From Gammaproteobacteria bacterium (GTDB taxonomy: Bacteria > Pseudomonadota > Gammaproteobacteria > SZUA-152): DNA of 42,864 bases. Positions within the stretch are counted from its first letter, which is position 1, and the number at the start of each line of letters is the position of its first letter. The stretch spans positions 1-42,864 of the forward strand of contig JAKEGK010000066.1 in the NCBI GenBank assembly GCA_022627515.1, written 5' to 3'. A program made the translations under genes and the position numbers. This document shows positions 37,170 through 42,864 of this stretch, piece after piece. The notes beneath the pieces are model-generated. The model ran no database searches. It saw only the letters and a program-made list of their open reading frames with translations, and was not told the DNA's origin.

Positions 37170-37403
37170 ATGAGTACTATCCGGATGCTGCTGGTATTGG
37201 TATTGATCGCGGGATCGTTCACGATATCCGCCTGTGGCATCAAGCCCTGGGTGAAACCCTATGAGCGCGCCAACATGGCCGATCCCATCATGAGTTTTGC
37301 CAGGGACCCGGTAGCCGAATCTTACAAAAACCATGTGCACCAGGCGCGTGAAGGCGCGCGGGGCGCGGAATCAGGCGCGGGCGGCGGCTGTGGCTGTAAT
37401 TAA
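37170..37403 (+). CDS. DUF4266 lipoprotein with Gly-Cys tail
   Basis: A 77-residue lipoprotein. The signal peptide ends in the lipobox SAC, followed directly by GIKPWVKPYERANMADPIM, the DUF4266 core. A short helical region (YKNHVHQAREGARG) leads to a glycine-rich tail ending in GGGCGCN. I recall the same kind of tail in other DUF4266 proteins, which suggests that the two cysteines are modified or bind something. GGAG lies 5 bases before this ATG. An ATG one codon earlier overlaps the tlpA-type stop. The tail-coding bases overlap the start of the DUF3570 gene. Function is unknown. Confidence 0.88.
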   Translation: MSTIRMLLVLVLIAGSFTISACGIKPWVKPYERANMADPIMSFARDPVAESYKNHVHQAREGARGAESGAGGGCGCN

Positions 37404-38580
37404 TCTTCGGCGTTGGCCCGCATGGGCAATTGCGGTTTTATACGCGGTATTCGGATTGAGTCTGCCACTGATGGCGGCGATTTTGCCCGAGGACCGTTTT
37501 GATATTTTGTATCACCGTTACGAGGGTGACGAGGTGAAGGTGGATGGACCGTCCCTGCTCGGACGCAAGGCATTCGGCAAGCACACATCCTTGTACGCCA
37601 ACTACTATGCCGACGCGGTGTCCAGCGCCTCTATCGACGTGCGCACTTACGCTAGCCCGTATACGGAGGACCGCGCCGAGTATAGTTTTGGCGCTGATTT
37701 ATTATTTGATACCACGACCATGGCTGTCGGTTATACCAATAGCGAAGAAAATGACTATTCTTCGGATACCTATCACTTTGGCGTCAGCCACACCATGTTC
37801 GGTGATCTGACCACGGTGAATCTGGGATTTTCCTACGGCGATGATGAGGTGCGGAAAAACCAGTACGGTCCCGGCGGCGAATACATTGGCAATGACCCAA
37901 CGTTTGGAGCGGAAGAGTTAAAGCGCAGAAACTACCGCCTGGGCATGACCCAGATCCTGACCCGGAGTCTGATCATGAATCTGGCTTTTGAGGCGGTAAG
38001 TGATGAAGGTTATACGCAGAATCCCTATCGGTCCGCGTTAATAATCAGTGATCTGGGTGTTGTTAGTGGCACGCCGGAAAATTACCCCGATACCAGGACG
38101 AGCGACGCCTTTGCGGTTCGCGCCAATTATTTTCTGCCGTACCGGGCGGCGCTGAAATTTGAATATAAATATTACGAGGACAGCTGGGATATCAAGGCGC
38201 ATACCTACATGATCGGCTATACCCAGCCGTTCCGGGAACACTGGATGTTTGATTTCCACTACCGGGTTTATCAACAGGATCAGGCATCCTTCTATTATGA
38301 CCTGCTTCCTCAGGGTGGCGCGCAAGTCTACCAGGCTCGGGACAAGGAATTAAGCCAATTCACCAGTCAGGGCTTTGGAATCGGGGTGAGCTACGAATTA
38401 TTGAAAACGGGTTGGTGGAAATTGGACAAAGGCAGTGTTAGTTTTGGCTATGAGCGGATGGACTTTGATTACGATAATTTCAGTGACTATGAGGGCCTTG
38501 TAGGCACAACGAATACGGAGGGCAGGCCGTTTGCCTATAGCGCCGACGTCTTTGAGCTCTATTTCTCCGTTTGGTATTAA
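37390..38580 (+). CDS. DUF3570 outer-membrane protein
   Basis: A 396-residue protein from the GTG at 37390, with a signal peptide ending near LPLMA. The mature chain alternates strands throughout and ends in ELYFSVWY, with an aromatic C terminus, as in a large outer-membrane barrel of perhaps 14-16 strands. RFDILYHRYEGDEVKVDGPSL and the repeated SYGDDE/KYYEDSWDI stretches are typical of DUF3570. It regularly travels with DUF4266 in other genomes, from my recollection together with an FMN transferase (ApbE) that is absent here. The start overlaps the DUF4266 gene by 14 bases. An upstream ATG at 37333 would overlap more and looks less likely. Confidence 0.87.
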   Translation: MAVINLRRWPAWAIAVLYAVFGLSLPLMAAILPEDRFDILYHRYEGDEVKVDGPSLLGRKAFGKHTSLYANYYADAVSSASIDVRTYASPYTEDRAEYSFGADLLFDTTTMAVGYTNSEENDYSSDTYHFGVSHTMFGDLTTVNLGFSYGDDEVRKNQYGPGGEYIGNDPTFGAEELKRRNYRLGMTQILTRSLIMNLAFEAVSDEGYTQNPYRSALIISDLGVVSGTPENYPDTRTSDAFAVRANYFLPYRAALKFEYKYYEDSWDIKAHTYMIGYTQPFREHWMFDFHYRVYQQDQASFYYDLLPQGGAQVYQARDKELSQFTSQGFGIGVSYELLKTGWWKLDKGSVSFGYERMDFDYDNFSDYEGLVGTTNTEGRPFAYSADVFELYFSVWY

Positions 38581-38644
38581 TAGAATAAAAACAATGCTCT
38601 AAATTGTTTGATTAGTGAAAAACCATGAACAAAGGCAGTGAACC

Positions 38645-39163
38645 ATGATGAAAAAATTAGTTGCAGTAATCACATTTTTGTTGCTGATTCCTTTGGCGCA
38701 GGCGGAGGACAATAACCCAGCCAATCTGGATGACAAGATTCAGACGCTGAAAAAGGAAGTCATGAAACTCAATCGCGACCTGTTTATACTGGAAGAGGAG
38801 TTGTTATTTCCCACCAGCACCCAGGTTGCGGTATTTCTGTCCACGGATGTGGGGAATTACTTTAAGTTAGACTCGGTACAACTTAAAATAGACGACAAGG
38901 TTGTCGCCAACTATCTCTACACCAATCAGGAGCGGGAAGCCCTGTCGCGAGGTGGCGTGCAACGTCTCTATATTGGTAACGTCAAAAAAGGGAAGCGTGA
39001 AATCGTTGCCGTCTTCAATGGTCCCGGACCCAATGGCCGCGATTATAAGCGGGCTACCACCCATGTGTTCGAAAAGGGTTCCGGCACCAAATATATTGAA
39101 TTGAAAATCACTGACGTTTCTCAAAAACTCCAGCCTGAATTTGTCGTCAAGGAATGGGAGTAG
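38645..39163 (+). CDS. Periplasmic coiled-coil protein, unknown function
   Basis: A 172-residue exported protein with a signal peptide ending in AQA (residue 20 or so). A predicted coiled coil follows (DDKIQTLKKEVMKLNRDLFILEEELL region), then a mixed fold rich in strands with VQLKIDDKVVANY and VFEKGSGTKYIEL, which looks like a beta-sandwich. I know no named function. In related clusters such a protein lies next to TPR proteins. It follows the DUF3570 gene by 64 bases and precedes the TPR gene by 35. AAAGG lies about 10 bases before the first ATG. Confidence 0.78.
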   Translation: MMKKLVAVITFLLLIPLAQAEDNNPANLDDKIQTLKKEVMKLNRDLFILEEELLFPTSTQVAVFLSTDVGNYFKLDSVQLKIDDKVVANYLYTNQEREALSRGGVQRLYIGNVKKGKREIVAVFNGPGPNGRDYKRATTHVFEKGSGTKYIELKITDVSQKLQPEFVVKEWE

Positions 39164-39198
39164 TACAAAGGAAATAGGCATCGGGGGTCAAGGCAGTC

Positions 39199-41085
39199 GT
39201 GTTTGTAGTGATTGGTAACCATCGTTCAAAAAAAATTCTCGCGGCGGGTGTGTTGTTAGCGGCGGCGGTTATTCCTTTTGCCGCGGGTAACGCAGCCGGC
39301 AAACTGGATGACAAAAAGACCGTACTCGATCTGGATTACGGCGTTGCGCTTTATAACTTTTACCTGGAAAACTATCTCGAAGCCGCCAAGGTGCTGATGG
39401 CCGCCAAAGAGCTGGGCCGCCTGCCCAAACAGCCCGAAGACGCGAACATCCTGCTGGGTGGTATCTATTTACAATACGGTTTGCACCTGGACGCGGAAAA
39501 CCTCTTCAGCAACCTGATTGATGAAAAAGCGCCTCCCCAGTTGCGCGATCAAATCTGGTATTCCATCGGCAAGTTGCGTTATCAAAAAGGTTTGCGTGAT
39601 GACGCTATCCGGGCGTTCGAACAAATCCGCGGCTCACTCGATAAACATCTGTATAACGAAAGCCAGTTGCTGCTGGCGAATATGTTGATGCAAAAGAAGG
39701 AGTATGATCAGGCGGCCGCAATTCTGAAAAAACTGCCGGGTGGTTCCGTTGACGCAAAATTTGCGGAATACAATCTGGGTATCGCGTTGTTCCGCGGGGG
39801 CCGGGAAATAGAAGGCGCGGAATACCTGGCCGAGGTGGGCCGCCTGGAAAGTGGTGATCCTGAATTGCTGGCTTTGAAGGATAAAGCCAATCTTGCCCTG
39901 GGGTATGCGTTGCTGGGGCAGGAAGAAACCAACAAGGCGCGCGCGTTCTTCCAGAAAGTACGCTTGAAGGGCCCATTCTCCAACAAAGCCTTGCTGGGTT
40001 TTGGCTGGTCGCACGCCATGAAGAAAGATTACGAGACGGCGCTGTCTTCCTGGCTGGAACTGCGCTCCCGGAAAAAAACCGATTCCGCAGTCTATGAATC
40101 CCTGCTTGCGGTGGGTTATGCGCTGGAACAACTTAAAGCCTATCCCCAGGCCATGCAGTCATACCTGGAAGCCATTCAATTGTTCAAGGATGAAGTGACG
40201 CGCCTCGATATGGCGATACAGGAAGTGCAAACCGGGAAGCTGATGAACTTCCTGGTGTCACAAGCGCTGGGTGATGAGCGCGGACAATTGACGGAAGAAG
40301 GCTTGTTAAGAGATGTGCCGGAATTCCGTTTTATTACCAGCATTGTTTCCAGCCACCGCTTTAATGAAGCGATCAAAACCCTGCGTGATTTGCGTTTGAT
40401 GCGAAGCAACCTCGAATACTGGAGCGCGGCGCTCCCGGCCTATGAGGATATGCTGGCGCTGCGGCGCCAGGCTTATGAAGAACGCTTGCCGCAACTGATG
40501 CCGGAACAGGGAGTTTATAAAATTGCGGCGTTCAAGGACGAAAAAAATCTTTATGAAGAGGAATACAAGCGTATCGTGCAGCAGCATGACCTGAATGCGG
40601 TGGCCTCGGAAAAAGAGGCAAAATTGCTCGAACGTCTCAATAAGATAAAAGAGCAGTTGCGGGGTGTTGGGCGTCAAATGGACGCCACCGAATACGGCAA
40701 TCTGGAATACAAATACAATTTATACCGCGGTTTGATTGAATGGGACATCAGCACCACGTTCAATGCGCGTATCTGGAAACTGAAAAAAGGTTTGACGCAA
40801 CTGGATCGCGAGATCAAGAAGACCGAAGAACAACAAAGGACTATCACCACGGCAAAAACCCGCGCGCCAAGAGGGTTTGAAGGTTATAACCGTCAAATCG
40901 ACGGCATGAACAAGCAGATCAGGGGATTGCAGTCGCAAATCGACAAGGTTTATGAACTGCAGCAGCAGCAGGTGCAGGAAATTATCGTGGATCAGCTGGC
41001 ATGGTTACGCGACCGGCTGGCGGAATATCTGGACCAGGCGCAATTTTCCCTGGCGCGGTTGCAGGATTTGGCATCCGAGAAATAG
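39199..41085 (+). CDS. Large periplasmic TPR protein
   Basis: A 628-residue exported protein starting at GTG. A hydrophobic segment at about 13-30 ends in NAAG and could be a signal peptide. Residues about 45-350 are tetratricopeptide-like repeats (for example DYGVALYNFYLENYLEAAKV, WYSIGKLRYQKGL and LGYALLGQEETNKA). The C-terminal 200 residues form long charged helices with LERLNKIKEQLRGVGRQMD, and so are probably coiled coil. AAGG lies 6 bases before the GTG. This plan, TPR scaffold plus coiled coil in the periplasm, is like the TPR parts of Glt/Agl-type machines. No partner is shown by sequence. Confidence 0.85.
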   Translation: MFVVIGNHRSKKILAAGVLLAAAVIPFAAGNAAGKLDDKKTVLDLDYGVALYNFYLENYLEAAKVLMAAKELGRLPKQPEDANILLGGIYLQYGLHLDAENLFSNLIDEKAPPQLRDQIWYSIGKLRYQKGLRDDAIRAFEQIRGSLDKHLYNESQLLLANMLMQKKEYDQAAAILKKLPGGSVDAKFAEYNLGIALFRGGREIEGAEYLAEVGRLESGDPELLALKDKANLALGYALLGQEETNKARAFFQKVRLKGPFSNKALLGFGWSHAMKKDYETALSSWLELRSRKKTDSAVYESLLAVGYALEQLKAYPQAMQSYLEAIQLFKDEVTRLDMAIQEVQTGKLMNFLVSQALGDERGQLTEEGLLRDVPEFRFITSIVSSHRFNEAIKTLRDLRLMRSNLEYWSAALPAYEDMLALRRQAYEERLPQLMPEQGVYKIAAFKDEKNLYEEEYKRIVQQHDLNAVASEKEAKLLERLNKIKEQLRGVGRQMDATEYGNLEYKYNLYRGLIEWDISTTFNARIWKLKKGLTQLDREIKKTEEQQRTITTAKTRAPRGFEGYNRQIDGMNKQIRGLQSQIDKVYELQQQQVQEIIVDQLAWLRDRLAEYLDQAQFSLARLQDLASEK

Positions 41086-41191
41086 TTGCTTAATTGTGTG
41101 AAAGACATTGGCTATGGCTTTGCAAAAATGGTTTGACAAGGATTCCGGTTTTATCAAGACAAGAGTTAAGTTCATGCGGCAACTGAGTGAC

Positions 41192-42864
41192 ATGAAAATT
41201 TTACATAGCATTATAATTGCTGGTTTTATCATGACCATGTTTGCCTGTTCATCAGGCGGCCGCCAGGATATGGCGACACTGGAATCGCTGGAAAACCGCA
41301 AAATCAAGGTAAATCCGCAGGAGTTGCCTACGGCCAGCAAAGTGGACGCGAAGAAACGCTATCAGGAATTCGCGAAGTCCACCGACAATCAGGAGTTGCG
41401 CGCCGTGGCGATGGAACGCCTGGCGGATATCGAGCTTGAAAACAAGCAGAATGAGAAATTCCGGGAAGCTGAACTCAAAGAAGCCGAACAGCGCGCGCGC
41501 CTTGGCAGCGATACCGCCGTTGTTGATACGTCCAAGCTGGGTGACTATTCCAGTGTGGCGCAGCAATACGAGAAACTATTGAAGCGGTATCCTGACAGCA
41601 AGGACAATGAAAAAATTCTCTACCAGCTGGCGCGTGCTTACGATCTGAGCGCCCAGCCGGAGCAGTCGCTCAAGGTGCTGACCCGTTTGATGAAGGAATT
41701 TCCTGAGAACAAGCATGCGGAAGAAGTGCAGTTCCGGCGGGGAGAAATTTATTTCAGCCTGAGTGATTTTAAAAACGCGGAACATGCTTATGGTTATGTG
41801 CTGTCTAACCGCGATTCCCCGTTTTATGAACGCTCTCTCTATAAACATGGTTGGGCGTTGTTCAAATTAAACCGCCTGGAACAATCGCGCTATTCATTTT
41901 ACAAATTACTGGATTTGTATTTCAGTTCCGGCCGGAACTACGAAAATTTCAAACGCAGTGAAAAGGAATTGATCGACGATACCATGCGCGTGGTGGGTTT
42001 GACCTATTCCTTTGAAGGCGGCGTAAACACGTTAAAGCAGTTTTCCAGACAGTATGGCGCGCGCAATTATGAGTCGCTGATTTATAAGGAGCTGGGCAAC
42101 CAGTACCTGAGACAGGAACGCATAGAAGACGCGGCTAATGTTTTTGCGAATTATGCGGAAGTGTATCCCAACAGCCGTGAGGCGCCATTGTTTCTGGTTG
42201 AAGTCATCAAGATTTATGAAAAAGGCGGATTTCCGCAAAAATTGTCCGCTGCCAAAGGAGATCTGGTAACCCGTTACGCCATCAGCAAACCTTTCTGGAG
42301 CCGTCATGACCGGCAACTGCTGGAAGAAGTTTCGCCTTATATCAAGAATAACCTGGATGAACTGGCCCGCCATCATCATGCCCAGGCGCAGAAATCCAAG
42401 AAAGCCAGTGACTACAAGGTTGCGGCTCATTGGTATCGTGAATATGTCACTTCGTTCCCATCCGATGAAAAAGCGCCACAGATGAATTTTCTGCTCGCGG
42501 AAAATTTAATGGAGACCAAGGAGTACCTCGCTGCCGCCACTGAATATGAGCGTACCGCTTATAGTTATGCTCCGCACAAACAAAGCGCGGAAGCTGGTTA
42601 TGCGGCGCTGTTGGCCCATCAGACAATATTGGGCACGCTTAAAGGCGATCAACGCACTGCCAAGCGGCATGAGATCGTCGATAGCGCGTTGAAATTTGCC
42701 CAGTCTTTTCCAAAGGACAAACGAACCGCGACCGTTATGCTCAAAGCGGCGGAAGAATTGCTGGATCTGAAGCGGGTGGGAGAGGCGTCAACGGTTGCGC
42801 GGCAGGTGCTTGAACTGGAAAAAAACAAAAAGAAAGCGGACCAGCAACTGGTGGCATCCGCCTG
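41192..42864 (+). CDS. TPR lipoprotein, runs past the window end
   Basis: An open frame with no stop before the window edge: at least 557 residues. From the ATG at 41192 it begins MKILHSIIIAGFIMTMFAC, a lipoprotein-type signal with a slightly unusual MFAC lipobox, followed by SSGGRQDM. Several tetratricopeptide repeats follow (YSSVAQQYEKLLKRYPDSKD, ILYQLARAYDLSAQPEQSL, ANVFANYAEVYPNSREAP), many of the type found in outer-membrane YbgF/BamD-like proteins. An upstream ATG at 41114 in the same frame would add 26 charged residues and is less likely. It continues the operon 106 bases after the first TPR gene. Confidence 0.85.
   Translation, partial: MKILHSIIIAGFIMTMFACSSGGRQDMATLESLENRKIKVNPQELPTASKVDAKKRYQEFAKSTDNQELRAVAMERLADIELENKQNEKFREAELKEAEQRARLGSDTAVVDTSKLGDYSSVAQQYEKLLKRYPDSKDNEKILYQLARAYDLSAQPEQSLKVLTRLMKEFPENKHAEEVQFRRGEIYFSLSDFKNAEHAYGYVLSNRDSPFYERSLYKHGWALFKLNRLEQSRYSFYKLLDLYFSSGRNYENFKRSEKELIDDTMRVVGLTYSFEGGVNTLKQFSRQYGARNYESLIYKELGNQYLRQERIEDAANVFANYAEVYPNSREAPLFLVEVIKIYEKGGFPQKLSAAKGDLVTRYAISKPFWSRHDRQLLEEVSPYIKNNLDELARHHHAQAQKSKKASDYKVAAHWYREYVTSFPSDEKAPQMNFLLAENLMETKEYLAAATEYERTAYSYAPHKQSAEAGYAALLAHQTILGTLKGDQRTAKRHEIVDSALKFAQSFPKDKRTATVMLKAAEELLDLKRVGEASTVARQVLELEKNKKKADQQLVASA

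Overview
The window is a stretch of bacterial chromosome, mostly housekeeping genes, from a gammaproteobacterium. The proteins closest to E. coli counterparts (MetH, AroG, ThyA, FolA, Lgt, Tpx, DgkA) point there, as does the combination of ZapE, an IbpA-type small heat shock protein and a glycine cleavage system whose P-protein is split into two subunits. I cannot name the genus. I saw no rRNA, tRNA, CRISPR array, insertion sequence or phage gene.

Layout. 1-5400: metH, aroG and a two-helix membrane peptide. 5400-9570: a DUF2007-like protein, an AlkA-type DNA glycosylase, a chemotaxis receptor, and a small heat shock gene with a sigma-32-type promoter and a ROSE-like RNA thermometer. 9570-12600: a REP-like repeat, a gamma-glutamylcyclotransferase-fold protein, a lipoprotein, a membrane-anchored retropepsin-like protease and an unknown protein. 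12600-14240 (minus strand): a compact operon of a membrane thioredoxin, a four-Cys zinc-ribbon protein and an unusual formyltransferase. 14470-15380: a cyclic-di-GMP (GEMM) riboswitch ahead of a small pilin-like gene, then a structured AT-rich noncoding stretch ending in an intrinsic terminator. 15640-18680: a lipoprotein, zapE, a TPR protein and a small secreted protein. 18740-22260 (minus): lgt-thyA-folA and rlmI. 22435-24492: a YyaL/DUF255 thioredoxin-fold protein. 24500-31300 (minus): the glycine cleavage operon gcvT-gcvH-gcvPA-tpx-gcvPB-dgkA plus a PfkB kinase, headed by a tandem glycine riboswitch and a strong terminator.

31900-42864 (plus) is the accessory-looking part: nine consecutive genes for cell-envelope proteins. 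They are a 970-residue HzsA-like lipoprotein with two CXXCH haem motifs, an SH3 plus beta-barrel protein, a second outer-membrane beta-barrel, a TlpA-type thioredoxin, a DUF4266 lipoprotein ending in Gly-Gly-Gly-Cys-Gly-Cys-Asn, a DUF3570 outer-membrane protein, a coiled-coil periplasmic protein and two large TPR proteins. The second TPR protein runs off the end of the window. Overlaps and short gaps from the SH3 protein onward suggest an operon. The barrels and TPR proteins resemble the non-motor parts of Glt/Agl-like trans-envelope machines, and the TlpA/DUF4266/DUF3570 trio looks like a redox or cofactor-maturation module. This is the best candidate for an undescribed system.

Four RNA-level controls can be read from sequence: the heat thermometer, the c-di-GMP riboswitch, the glycine riboswitch and the gcv terminator.
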